64,000 nt of DNA, taken from the NCBI RefSeq assembly GCF_965363235.1, contig NC_134851.1:24725847-24789846 (forward strand). Reading direction: 5' to 3'. The notes beneath the pieces are model-generated. The model had not been told where the DNA came from. It saw only the letters and a program-made list of their open reading frames with translations, and did no database searches. This DNA comes from Mytilus galloprovincialis (Eukaryota > Mollusca > Bivalvia > Mytilida > Mytilidae). Shown in pieces: positions 51,301 through 59,189 of this stretch. The position numbers and the translations under genes were made by a program. Positions within the stretch are counted from its first letter, which is position 1. Each line of letters starts with the position of its first letter.

Positions 51301-54300
51301 CATTGTATATAGATATAAGAAGATATACTGTGGTATCAGTGCCGGTGAGACAGCTCTTCCTCCAAGTCAAAATTTATAAATATAAACTATTACGGGTCAA
51401 AGTGCGGTCTTCAATAATTGGCTTAAACCAAACAGAAAGCCATAAAGGGCTCCACAAAATGACTAGTGTAAAACCATTTAAATACTTATCTATTTAAAAA
51501 AAAAGTTTGCTTGCATATACATATCTATATGCAATGGAATTTTTTGAAAAGTGGTCCGAACGTTGTGAACATCGAAATTTTGCAGTAGTAATACTTGTTC
51601 GGACCATAAGATTTTAATAAAACAGCCAGTGCAGTACTCGCACGAACGCCAGATTTAGTTAGAGGGGCAAAATTCTAAAGCGTTTTTTTTAATTATTGGT
51701 CACTGATGATTAGAAAGAAAGGGGAGAAATCCAAACAATTATCGACCAATCACAATCAATGTCGCACATTTGACCTTTAGACGTCAAAGAATTTCCTATA
51801 ATGCAATTATTGCATAAGAATTAAAAAAACCTCTTATACCAATTGAATGCAAAATATTGAATGCAATGATTTTTTTAAATTACTTGAAAAAAAATATTGC
51901 ATTTGAACCAAAATTAAACCATTTGAATGAAAAATTATATCATTTGAATGAAAAATTATACCATTTCAATATAAAATATTGCATCTAAATGAAAAATATA
52001 CCATTCAAATGAAAAAAAATATACCATTTAAATAAAGAAATCGACCAATTAAATATAAAATATTGCATTTAAATGAAAAATATCTATTTTTTGCAACCAA
52101 TACCATGCCATAGACAAAGCCAATACATATAGGTGCTTGCTATGTATATTGTTATCTATTGTGTTTGTATTGAAGTTCAGTGTTATTTTCAGGTGATTGT
52201 TTGTTTTTGTGGAATATAAATTAAATTGGTACCGTAAAACCTGTTAAGATTTAATGGTTTATTGGTATTATATGTTTCAATAGTACAAAGTTGAAGAGCA
52301 GCATGGTAAAGGACACGTATTTATGTGTCACACATATCTTATTTGGTATTATACTGTCGACAAAATTATCATCGACTCTACTGTATCTAAGACTACAGTT
52401 ATTGCGATGTTTTCGGTTGAGGCAAATACACTGTAAATACTTTAAAATTCAATTGAACATATACCGAGCTGTTTTAGTCTAATAGTACAATACTCATTTA
52501 AATATCTGCTTCGATTTACCTGTCTCAACTGAAGCTTTATAAATGAATGAAAATTTCCAAGGAAGTCCTATATCTGATGTTGTGTTGTTATTTGAATTTG
52601 TTCTACAAACATGAAGAAGGTCCACGTCTTCTGCTCTGTCGTTGTCAAGTAGCCCTTAAAACAGATTCAAATATTAAAGTGTGTGGTACATGTACATTTA
52701 TCAGTTGTTATAGTAAAATATTACTATTACTAATAGTCGGCTATGTATTTGCTTTCAGTAACTGAATGTACTGTTAGATCGGCAATTTGTTTTTGTGTTG
52801 TGTTTGTGTTTGTGCTTAGTGTCTTACGAGTCAAGCCTTTTCCAACTTATTAGCATATTTGTTGTTATTGTGTTCCTATCGTTAAGGAAAGGTTTGACGA
52901 TAATAAATTTAACCCCGTCAAATTCTACACGTGTCTGTTCTTAGTCGTAGCCTGGATTTCTGATGGTTTCCTTGGTCACTTCCCAAGATATTTGTTTTTC
53001 AATTGTTGTTTTGGAGTAGGCCGTTCAGATTGTTTTACAAATTGTCATTAGGAGAATGTTTAAAGATTACTTTTGGGTAGAGGTTCTGCTCATTGTTAAA
53101 TGCTGTTCAATGACTTGCTATTTTATTCATTTCATTTGGTCTATGGTGGATAGTTACACCTCATTGACATAGATTTCAAAATTTCCGTTTCTTATCATCA
53201 ATCATATGGTTTTTGGTCTGAATAAATCGTATTAATATGACAATATATGATATACTAAAGTATATGACTTAACTATCAGAAATGTCTAAAATATATCAAT
53301 CTAGAATTAATGAATAATCACAAAACGAAGTCTTGTAATATTCAATTAAAGAAATGGTTGATGTAGTTTTTATTAAAAAAACACCATTTATTTGTTTTAA
53401 TTACCACACAGTTTATCCTCAACTTTGTCTGCTGGACTGTCGTTTTTACACGAAATATGCTGACATGGCTCATTTCCAATTTGAAACTCATTTTTGTGAA
53501 CTGAAAATAACATTTGTGAAAACCTATATTGGTATCATTCGTCACAACTCGACCGATTGCGTACCCTCGTGTAACAGAAGAAGAGAAGGGAATTCACCCG
53601 ATGATTGCCAATTGATGTTAGTATTTTTATCCCTATAACTTAGTTATAAACATACGCAAACATATAAGGGCGTTTTTCAATAAAAACGTATTTTCTTGTC
53701 CCAGCCAATTTAAAAAAAAATGTGTTTGATCTTTGCAAGTAATTTTTTGTGCAGTCAGTACATTGAATTAGATTTAACAATTTTAAGCAAAGAAACAGTT
53801 TATTTTTAGAGGGATTGATAAGATATTGACTCTTGAATGGTCCAAAACAACCAAAATGGCATGTCCATAGACCGCCTGTTCAACATTCATACTCTAAAAT
53901 ATTGTAAAAAAATGAAGAAATAATGTTTTTTTTACTTAACATAAGTTCTTTAATAATTCAAAAGTATGTGCAAAGCCAACATATTTTAATAAACAGCTTT
54001 CAATATAGGTTTTTTTAATTTCAGAAGGTGTGTCCCTCACAAAATGTCCACTACGAAACGAAGTCATTAAAATTTGCCAATAAACAGTTTTATAAAATCA
54101 ATGTCATTTTTGTTTGCAAGAGATATAAACATTAGGGTCTTACAAAAGAAGTGATGCTTTTATAACGGCAATTAAATTGTTGATAAGAAAAATTGAGCAC
54201 ATTAAATGGACCAGAGTGATACCGTATTTTTGATAATGTCCACTACGAAACGGGTCATATCTCCTTCAGTATCTGGTTTTAAAATTATGAAAAAAATATC

Positions 54301-57300
54301 AGTGTCGCATAGGCACAATCTATTTATTATATGTAATGTGATTGTGGCTAAATTTGGTTAAATTTGGCCCAGTAGTTTCAGAGGAGATACGTTTTAAAAG
54401 ATAACAAGCATTTACGAAAAAATGGTAAACAATGACTATTAAGGGCAATAACTCCTTAAAGGGGTCAACTGACCATTTTGGTCATGTTGACTTATTTGTA
54501 GATCTTACTTTGCTAACCATTATTGCTGTTACAGTTTAACTCTATCTATATTAATATTCAAGATGATAAACGAAAACGGCTAAATTTCCTTAAAATTGAC
54601 AATTCAGGGGCAGCAACCCAACAACCGATTGTTTCAGGGCGGATACATGTAGATCTTGACTTGGTTAACAATTTTAACCCATGTCAGATTTGCTCTAAAT
54701 GTTTTGGTTTCAGAGTTGTAATACAAAATATACATTTTACCCCAATGTTCTATTTTTTTACATATAATTAGATTGTGTGTTCTTTTTTTAGCCATGACGG
54801 CCATCTTGGTTGGTTTGGCGGGTCTCCGGACACATTTTTTAAACTAGATACCCAAATTATAATTGTGGCCAAGTATGGATAAATTTGGCCTAGTAGGTCA
54901 GAGGAGAAGATTTTTGTAAAAGTTAACGACGACGGACAACGAAGACGGACGACGACGACAGACGACGGACGCCAAGTGATGAGAAAAACTCACTTGGCCC
55001 TTTGGGAAAGGTGAGCTAAAAATGACATGATTGAAACAGAATGATTTTTTCAACTCAACATATAAATATATAAGGATGACATTTGTATACGCCCGGTTGG
55101 CTAGCATTGCGATCCAACACTTCCGAAAATGTTTAGCCAAATACCGCTAAGATAACTTTTTTTTGACCAAGGAAAAGAATTTCATCAGTATTTTGAAAAA
55201 TTCAAAGTTAATAGTTCTTTTAGATTTATGATCTAATCAATTAATATTCATGTGCTTTGGTCTGTTGATAAATAAAAGACCTCAACGAAATCCTCGCTAT
55301 TGCCATAAAATTATTACCCAACAAGTTATTAACCTTCAAATGCCTCGAAAAAAGCAAAACAATAATTAATTCTCCGCCAAAAAATAATGCAAAAACGCTT
55401 TCCTTTGTATACATACGAAAATAACGGTTGTTATGTATGGCAAATATGTATCTATCAGTTGTATTAAACTTTGAAGAAGCTTAAGTAACTACAAGTACTC
55501 TACAAACGAAGATTGTTTTATCTGGATTTCATTCGAAAGTACGGCCTTCAACACAAAGCCTTGGCTTCGAACAGCTTGCTATACAGAGCCCCAAAAAATT
55601 ACTAATGTAAAAAAATTCTGACAATTAAACAAACGGTATATTGTATACAAAAACAAACTAGGTACGAGACAAAATTATTAACCACATCAAAAAACAATCA
55701 CTAAACAACGACTTTCTTTATATTTAATCTTTTTAATACCTGTTCAAAGTCAGGATCATGTTATCTATTTGTAGATTATTGTCTTTTATAAAATTGCAAA
55801 TGGAAATGGTGAATGTGCCTAAGAGACAACAACCCGACCAAAGATCAGTTGTTGTACGCTATTTGGTCTGGTTGTTGTCTCTTTGACATATTCCACATTT
55901 TCATTCCCAATTTTATTACAATGGAGACGGTCATTAGCTCGCCCCTAAAAAAAAGTGCTTATAATGTGTGCAAAAATAGACGTCGCACTAAACTCCGAAA
56001 AGTTTATGTTTGTCTTTTCGTAAGAATTATTTCAGATTTTGTTGTCAATTTTTATATAGTTTAATTTGCTTATTGTTAAACGCCTTAATGTTGATTATAT
56101 CCCTGTCATTTATAATGTGTTTAATAGATGTCTCATTGGAAAATCATACCACATTTACTTATTTCTATAACGATGTAGACCGTGAAGATATCAGATTGAG
56201 GTCGAAATAATAAACAATGCATTATCGAAATGAAATGAATCACTTAACACAAATATTGTGTATAAAATTTAAACAATTACGTTTATACTTCCACCATAAA
56301 GTTCTTGTAATGCCCGGGTTAAAACAGTTTGACGATAGTCTGCTCTCTCCTAAATCACTTATGTTGACGCCATCTAAGTTGCATATGCAGTTTGTTTTCA
56401 CAGTCATTGTATTCTGAAATGTTCAGAGGTACAAGATGAGTATTTTATTTAGGATAATTCATTGATTGTTGTGTGTTAAACGTTCAGTGCCAAATTTTTT
56501 ATGCATATTCATAATGAGAACAAAATTCAATAGGTATAAGTATAGATGCTAAATAATGTTTCGAATAAGTATTTCCAATATAATATGTTATATTGGATCA
56601 GACATTGTATCTTACCACGCACCAATAACGTACAAACTATGTACGTTTCATCACGTTGTTGCAAGAGGTTCATAAAATAAAGAGTGCCAGATTTACTCTC
56701 ATTCTCACCAAACGTAATTGCATAGTTTGTATCCCGAACAGCGGCTATCCTTAGTCTTGATTTTATTGCCGAACGGGAGAAATCCACAAATTCACGGTAG
56801 GTTTATACCCTATTCAAATCTCGTGTGTTATATGATGGAGAGGTCAACTTTTTTCATTAATTTAATGGTGGACTTTATCTTTTGACTTATATATGAAATT
56901 AATAAACTTTTTACGGTTATAATAGCACGGTTATAATAGCCTGGTGTCAATCAGGTATATTATACTTCAAATATTCAGGACGAGTTACTTGAGAAAAACA
57001 ACGTACTTGAGCAGCCATTCTATAAAGTAATATTAAGAAAATGTATCTTGATTTTTTTTCTTCGGTTCTAAAAATCAGGAAGTACCACAATCATATAGCT
57101 ACGTATTTGTTCAATAATTTGTATGGTCAATAAAACAAACTTTCGTGCAATTTACTATGTTGTTAACACCCGCAAACCCTTCTAAACTAAAACATATGAC
57201 AAAAGATGTAACAATTACTTGATGTGCAAATATAAGCGCTTTCGATCTCGTAGTACATAGTTGATAGCAGTCAAGTAAGGTGCCTTGTCCGTCCCTTGGA

Positions 57301-57823
57301 ATGTCGACATGATCTAGGAGAGGACTTATAAAACAACCTACAAAAAGATATAACATAGGATTTTTATATGAGTTATAATTGATGTTAAAAATATATATAT
57401 TATATATAAATAAATCAAAACTTAAAAATGAAAAAAAATGCTCTATCCTTTATTGCATTTGATAGCGAGAAACTTATTATGCTATTTAAAACTTTACAAT
57501 TACATAATTTATCAAAGGAACAGTGTATCATAGCATGTGGTTGCTAAATATATTGACATAGTAAGTACACATTTAAGACATAATACATGATCCATGCGTA
57601 TATATAAGCTAGATTTATTCGTATTTACTACCTTCAACTCCAATATTATTTGACCATCTGTTGTAATTCCCAATCCAAAAAGACACGTTTTGTAATGCTT
57701 CATTTTTACATAGTTGTTTGTTAATGTCTATTTCGGCTTTAGAAGCTATCCGTGATCCTGTTATGTTACATCGTTTTACTGCTTCAGTCCAAGTCACTTT
57801 TGTTTCGTTTATCTTTATACTAC
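32848..57823 (-). CDS. Receptor-like gene 3: CTLD half, WSC-like domain, cysteine modules, stalk, transmembrane segment, tyrosine-rich tail
   Basis: Eight exons are seen: 57632-57823, 57219-57337, 56281-56413, 53405-53500, 39101-39223, 37334-37729, 34679-34754 and 32848-33337. Borders are GT-AG and phases join throughout. It is the only copy with a visible cytoplasmic tail and stop. The signal-peptide exon was not found above 57823. The LPYIC exon expected between 53405 and 39223 was not found either; because that exon is phase 1/1, its loss would not break the frame. The 14-kb gap there is filled with nested mobile elements. The span could also be two partial genes (5' part at 53-58 kb, 3' part at 33-39 kb), which only transcripts could settle. 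The product would be a type I membrane protein able to signal through its tail. Confidence 0.65.
33436..33620 (+). repeat. Mussel repeat ('ctgacttggtacaggcattt' family)
   Basis: tactgaactccgaggaaaat, acgaatggacaacaactgtc, cctgacttggtacaggcatt: a clean copy in the intron before the tail exon. Confidence 0.8.
34679..34754 (-). CDS. Gene 3 transmembrane exon
   Basis: 76 nt, phase 1 to 2, acceptor AATTTTTCAG and donor GTGAGT. It encodes LLVGIIVTALVLVAVIVLLV then VCRIK, one helix with a basic cytoplasmic end. Confidence 0.82.
35160..36535 (+). mobile_element. Repeat element opening with a GTCACCCG hairpin and holding 126-148 bp subrepeats
   Basis: The left end, atgtcacccgatcgacaatg then tcgggtgacat, forms a short hairpin, followed by an (att)n run at 35221-35241. 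Inside, atggc(t/c)(g/a)ccgttgccatgg occurs at about 35351, 35646, 35938, 36064, 36212 and 36338. The last four are 126-148 bp apart and the first steps are ~290 bp. The right end repeats gggtgacat(tcgc)tattgct. Open frames of 60-90 codons in the subrepeats come from the repetition. I recognise this as a common repeat in marine invertebrates; the class is not known to me. Confidence 0.7.
37334..37729 (-). CDS. Gene 3 stalk exon
   Basis: 396 nt, phase 1 to 1, acceptor TACCCTATAG and donor GTATGG. About 132 residues, Ser/Thr/Asn/Lys-rich, starting EIGTTLHVNNTQLTTYVSPV and ending DNSPIG. Two N-x-S/T sites lie near its start. It is charged and low in complexity, as expected of an extended stalk. 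Confidence 0.77.
37735..39100. other. Gene 3 intron, nothing recognised
   Basis: No repeat family or exon is recognised in this 1.4-kb intron. Confidence 0.4.
39101..39223 (-). CDS. Gene 3 four-cysteine module
   Basis: 123 nt, phase 1 to 1, acceptor AATCTTTGTAG and donor GTAAGA. It encodes KVVECKAIACENGNIYETIT then RNCTFETLGFICLSG. It has the same Cys layout as 3693-3809 and 16541-16663. Confidence 0.8.
39296..39827 (+). repeat. Left arm of a widely spaced inverted repeat, with a ~20-bp AT-rich tandem array
   Basis: It starts atggcattgtattggttgca and ends cgcccctctaactaaat...gcactggct. The same landmarks occur in reverse complement at 51624-52112. Between 39360 and 39600 about a dozen units of atttaaatggtatatttttt alternate ggtata with gcaata. 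Confidence 0.8.
40695..41000 (+). repeat. SINE-like mussel repeat ('cagagagacaacaacccgac' family)
   Basis: gaaatggggtatgtgtcaga, acaacaacccgaccattgag, ctttaatgcagcgagaaatt, gctcctgacttgggacaggc. Confidence 0.75.
41050..41256 (+). repeat. Continuation of the same repeat group
   Basis: agtccgagtctgatgtcaga, gactgattgaaagagtatgt: matches 9680-9965. Confidence 0.6.
41257..41420. mobile_element. Near-perfect 164-bp foldback (hairpin) element
   Basis: Two arms of about 80 bp are almost exact reverse complements and meet at aaaagtccggactttt near 41338. The arms share ctagaggttattgatgtgta and aaccgggg. Differences are few (an aatt/tctt stretch and one indel), so the arms have hardly diverged. It has no coding capacity. 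It fits a MITE or foldback element. Confidence 0.85.
41818..42017. repeat. Cluster of TAGAACTG / CAGTTCTA words in both orientations
   Basis: agaactgt, acagttcta, agaactgatttgg, acagttctaccctagaacag and similar words recur about every 15-25 bp in both directions over 200 bp. Confidence 0.8.
42018..42307. repeat. Tandem array, ~26-bp unit, about 10 copies
   Basis: ctacggctaaaattgattta followed by taaatt repeats with small changes (tgcag for tacgg, cattta for gattta). It follows on from the TAGAACTG cluster and shares its agaattgat core. Confidence 0.9.
42416..42614. mobile_element. Palindromic element with ~60-bp arms
   Basis: cttaggcagcaatcatttga at the left is mirrored by tcaaatggttgctgcctaag at the right. 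Inside them, ggggggctatg with a T-run mirrors an A-run with catagcccccc. I recognise this palindrome as widespread in marine invertebrate genomes. Confidence 0.85.
42880..43720 (+). repeat. Degenerate tandem copies of a ~400-bp segment
   Basis: agtagttttcatacctcgga (42885), agtagttttcatacctcaga (43256) and agtagttttgatatctcaga (43680) mark three copies, each with a nearby aattttgaatc/aatattgaatc and agtgccagcatg. A 23-bp subrepeat (catcaac.aaaactgac.ata) runs at 43300-43385. The SINE-like repeat at 43091 is inserted. Confidence 0.6.
43091..43203 (+). repeat. SINE-like repeat with ggttcgaacccc
   Basis: gcaggggcagctagatccag, gggggtccaactatatg, gtggggttcgaaccc and ggaccccct match 59801-59911. 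The ggttcgaaccc word resembles an internal pol III B box. Confidence 0.65.
43725..44282 (-). mobile_element. Unplaced 185-codon open frame, probably a retroelement-type first ORF (fossil)
   Basis: The minus strand reads from MAEHTEESLLLQDDSL through a charged helical stretch (MDSLESNMVREQDAMSKKIK), then LIRIADSSPAGWSTVREYES and a DSEDEKKIRQAESRA cluster. The GWSTVREY...SDSEDEKKIR pattern recalls gag-like first proteins of tyrosine-recombinase retroelements in molluscs, but I cannot place it firmly. No partner reverse transcriptase or recombinase lies downstream, so it is an isolated piece. A host gene is a less likely alternative. Confidence 0.4.
44520..48720 (+). mobile_element. Non-LTR retrotransposon (LINE), 5'-truncated, interrupted by a DNA element
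   Basis: From 44560 the plus strand encodes the linker after the endonuclease (LESAEKVLGTITYNTK, KPWFDKKCWEQRKC, EFWKILNKKRE). Reverse transcriptase follows, interrupted at 45338-46689. Beyond the insertion come GKIPEAWLVGNIIPFYKNKG, SGFRKGYSTIDSIF, FIDFAKAFDTVRRSGLW, GVRQGESLLPLLFSLYINDL and LYADDTALL. The C-terminal part runs to 48520 with YGSEVWGVGN and CKLCNSGDIWDEFHYIFNCS, a terminal zinc-knuckle-like motif. The 3' end is an (at)n tail at 48705-48722. It is broken by a frame change near 45190, an A-run indel near 46795, a stop where PENYRPI is expected (46812), and a lost T near 47480. The clade is probably jockey-superfamily. Confidence 0.85.
45338..46689. mobile_element. 1352-bp terminal-inverted-repeat element with repeated TGTCCACTACGAAACG, inside the LINE
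   Basis: It starts GGGCGTTTTTCAATAAAA and ends with the reverse complement; the ~22-bp ends differ at one base. ATAT stands on both sides (45334-45337 and 46690-46693). Removing the element and one ATAT restores the LINE reading MPIYVKFFNIVFDSG across the joint, so this is a true 4-bp target duplication. Inside, TGTCCACTACGAAACG and variants (tcccctacgaaac, cccttacgaaac) occur about eleven times, some inverted (cgtttcgtagtggaca). No long open frame is present. It is a non-autonomous DNA transposon of unnamed family. Confidence 0.85.
48727..48883. mobile_element. 157-bp MITE-like element with cagtaaataggtg ends
   Basis: cagtaaataggtg at 48727 and cacctatttactg at 48871-48883 are perfect 13-bp terminal inverted repeats. 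Inside, ggaattacatgtaatt, ggaattacaggtaattcc and agtaattact repeat a short palindrome. It lies only a few bases past the LINE tail. Confidence 0.75.
49010..49290 (+). mobile_element. Second LINE fragment (C-terminal region)
   Basis: The plus strand encodes FDQFKQT, NSPKALCLNFKKTTFEFDEY and LDLLPYKDQITL, then RLRTGMN, resembling the region before the zinc knuckle of the LINE at 48110-48260 (DQFKQNWHSILLESPKA, FCRFRILSHKLPIE). It is short, diverged and broken. Confidence 0.6.
49315..49612 (+). repeat. Mussel repeat ending 'gtaggtggggcataaaa'
   Basis: aagaatgtgtccacagaaca, actaccttgaccaaaaact, acctgaagcgggacag, a (gacagaca)n stretch and gtaggtggggcataaaa. Confidence 0.85.
49620..50330. other. 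Nothing recognised
   Basis: Intronic or intergenic AT-rich sequence with no exon or named repeat. Confidence 0.35.
50331..51490 (+). repeat. Cluster of SINE-like mussel repeats
   Basis: Three units follow each other: about 50335-50640 (gcgactatccctcggag, gtaaggccttcaacaatgac, aaaaggcccgacatg), 50645-51080 (gaagatgtggtatgattgca through caggcacctgacttgggaca, with a ~70-bp internal duplication around ggtataacagtaca), and 51308-51480 (gaagatatactgtggtatca, gtgcggtcttcaataatt). Open frames here are not genes. Confidence 0.75.
51624..52112 (-). repeat. Right arm of the widely spaced inverted repeat
   Basis: Reverse complement of the unit at 39296-39827: agccagtgca at the inner end, ttagttagaggggca, an array of ccatttgaatgaaaaattat-type units (51840-52080), and ttgcaaccaataccatgcca at the outer end. 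Confidence 0.8.
52120..53400. other. Gene 3 intron, nothing recognised
   Basis: I searched here for the missing LPYIC exon of gene 3 and did not see it. The open frame at 52547-52765 has no family features. Confidence 0.4.
53405..53500 (-). CDS. Gene 3 short cysteine module
   Basis: 96 nt, phase 1 to 1, acceptor GTTATTTTCAG and donor GTAATT. It encodes HKNEFQIGNEPCQHISC and a closing EDKLCG. It is the counterpart of 4679-4765 and 18693-18791. Confidence 0.78.
53668..54305. mobile_element. Truncated, near-identical copy of the TGTCCACTACGAAACG element
   Basis: It begins GGGCGTTTTTCAATAAAA and follows 45338-45973 almost base for base, with a few single-base or length differences, then stops abruptly at atatcagtgt where another repeat begins. 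The right terminal repeat is missing. Confidence 0.9.
54306..55020 (+). repeat. Bivalve repeat ending 'ggtgagctaaaa'
   Basis: ttggcccagtagtttcagag, aagggcaataactccttaaa, gtcaactgaccattttggtc, tttttagccatgacggccat, gacggacgccaagtgatgag, cttggccctttgggaaaggt. I recognise this as a very common bivalve repeat. It abuts the break in the element before it. Confidence 0.8.
55500..55925. repeat. SINE-like fragments, the second pair head to head
   Basis: 55535-55620 is a SINE-like piece (agtacggccttcaacacaaa). At 55800-55920, gaatgtgcctaagagacaac, aacccgacca is mirrored by tggtctggttgttgtctctt, tgacatattccac, forming a hairpin with a ~20-bp loop. Confidence 0.7.
56281..56413 (-). CDS. Gene 3 exon: second half of WSC-like domain
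   Basis: 133 nt, phase 0 to 1, acceptor CATTTCAG and donor GTAATT. It encodes VKTNCICNLDGVNISDL, SNCFNPGI and LWWKYK. The CIC centre, later Cys and WW-K-Y-K end match 6385-6496 and 20571-20697, and both phases agree. Confidence 0.75.
56607..56790 (-). pseudogene. Possible orphan half of an immunoglobulin-like domain
   Basis: The minus strand reads RLRIAAVRDTNYAITFGENE, SGTLYFMNLLQQRDETYIVC and ends at a GTAAGA donor in phase 1. The L.F.N...D.TY.C pattern recalls the second half of an Ig domain. There is no acceptor before it: a stop lies four codons above the first residues with no AG between. The rest of the domain is not seen, and genes 1 and 2 have no counterpart. It is probably a decayed exon or chance. 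Confidence 0.25.
57219..57337 (-). CDS. Gene 3 exon: first half of WSC-like domain
   Basis: 119 nt, phase 1 to 0, acceptor TCTTTTTGTAG and donor GTAATT. It encodes GCFISPLLDHVDIPRDGQGT then LLDCYQLC and IFAHQ. Confidence 0.8.
57632..57823 (-). CDS. Gene 3 exon: N-terminal half of a C-type-lectin-like domain
   Basis: 192 nt, phase 1 to 1, acceptor GATCTCTATAG and donor GTAGTA. It encodes KVTWTEAVKRC, GSRIASKAEID, KQLCKN, SFWIGNYNRW and ends GVEG. Confidence 0.8.
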
Positions 57824-58376
57824 CTATAGAGATCATTTAGAAAATATTCAATTTACCATGTAAATCAAAACGCTTGACGGAACATTTCTTATTAATAAAA
57901 AAAATAACATTACAGTTTTGAAAGAGTAAGTATATATCACAACCCAAATTTGTATGATGAAAGGGAAATGTCAAAAGTAGTTTTAACAGACCTATGTCGC
58001 ATGTTTTGTTTTGTTCATTGAGTAAGTACTTAGTTCTGTTGTTTTTTGTATATTCCATTTCCTGCGTTTTAAACCATTGCATTTCCAATGAAGACAAGTT
58101 TATGTTGATTTTGGAAAAAAATGGTATTGTACAGGTATTATCAAGAAATATTTCTTTTATGCCATGCTATAAGCTCATTCTAACATGGGTAGGCATTATA
58201 TTTGCAAAGATCTTAATACCGAGTGTTAACAAGACACTGTTTGAATATTGGGACTCGTTTTTTTCCCTTTTATCTTACTTTCTTGTCTAGACTCGCAGTT
58301 ATATAGAGTGTTACGTTTGGTTTGTCATTTTGATACCTATCGACGAAAACGTTGTTTTGTCCTCTATATTTGTTTT
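57824..58376. other. Upstream part of gene 3; signal exon not found
   Basis: Genes 1 and 2 have 55-nt leader exons 0.2 and 4.7 kb above this point. I see no matching ATG-leader-donor here, and no copy of the shared promoter motifs. Confidence 0.35.
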
Positions 58377-58665
58377 TATGCCACACCTAAGATAGTAGAG
58401 GGGCATTATGTTTTCTGATCTGTGCGTCCGTTCGTCCGTTTGTTCGTCCGTCTGTTCCGCTTCAGGTTAAAGTTTTTGGTCAAGGTAGTTTTAGATGAAG
58501 CGGAAGTTCAATCAACTTGAAACTTAGTACACATGTTCCTTATGATATGATCTTTCTTAATTTGATGCAAAATTAGATGTTTTACCAAACTTCACGGTCC
58601 ATTGAACATGGAAAATTCTAATGCGAGTGGGAAAACCGTGTACTTTGGACACGTTCTTGTTTAAA
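58377..58665 (-). repeat. Mussel repeat 'gtaggtggggcataaaa' family, reversed
   Basis: tatgccacacctaag, gttccgcttcaggttaaa, ggtcaaggtagttttagatg, gacacgttcttgttt: reverse of 49315-49612. Confidence 0.85.
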
Positions 58666-58799
58666 TAGTGTTGGGATTCTAATTATGATTGACAAAATCC
58701 TATATCTCCAAAGATCGTTGTTAAAAGTAAAAACTATTTATAAAAACTGTTTCTTTTCGTATACATATATACGGAAGCGTATAGGGGCCTTATATTAGT

Positions 58800-59165
58800 T
58801 AGTTAACAATGCTTAAGAAAACTTAATTAATACAATATCGTGTACTATAATGCATTAAATTGTTTTAATTTAGATAATTTACTCACTTATAAGAGATTTA
58901 ACTCCTTTATTTATGGCAATATTAATTCTTACTAATTTTATGGATGTTAAGTTAAATATCTTTATTTTTTAGAATTTTTTAAGTTGCATTAAATAAAACA
59001 CTTTAATGTTAAGGAAACTTAATTAAGGAGTTTTCATCAATTATACTGTTTTAAATTGTTTTAATTAAGTTCATTTACTAACTTATGATACAGATAAATC
59101 CAACTTAGTTAAGTCATTTTATTTTTTATATTTATCTAAAATGTATAAATTTAAAAGTTTTATTT
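58800..59165. repeat. Very AT-rich pair of degenerate direct repeats
   Basis: aaacttaattaa, taaattgttttaatt and tttactcacttataagag (58818-58900) recur as aaacttaattaa, taaattgttttaatt and tttactaacttatgatac (59008-59095), about 190 bp apart. Confidence 0.5.
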
Positions 59166-59189
59166 TTAATATGGCATAACTAAGGCAAG

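Noticed and set aside
52547-52765. 72-codon open frame in the gene 3 intron
   Set aside because: No recognisable motif, plus-strand orientation inside a minus-strand gene, and no paralogue support.
57837-58097. 86-codon minus-strand frame as the gene 3 start
   Set aside because: It has no hydrophobic leader, stops before the CTLD exon, and does not provide a phase-1 donor like exon 1 of genes 1 and 2.
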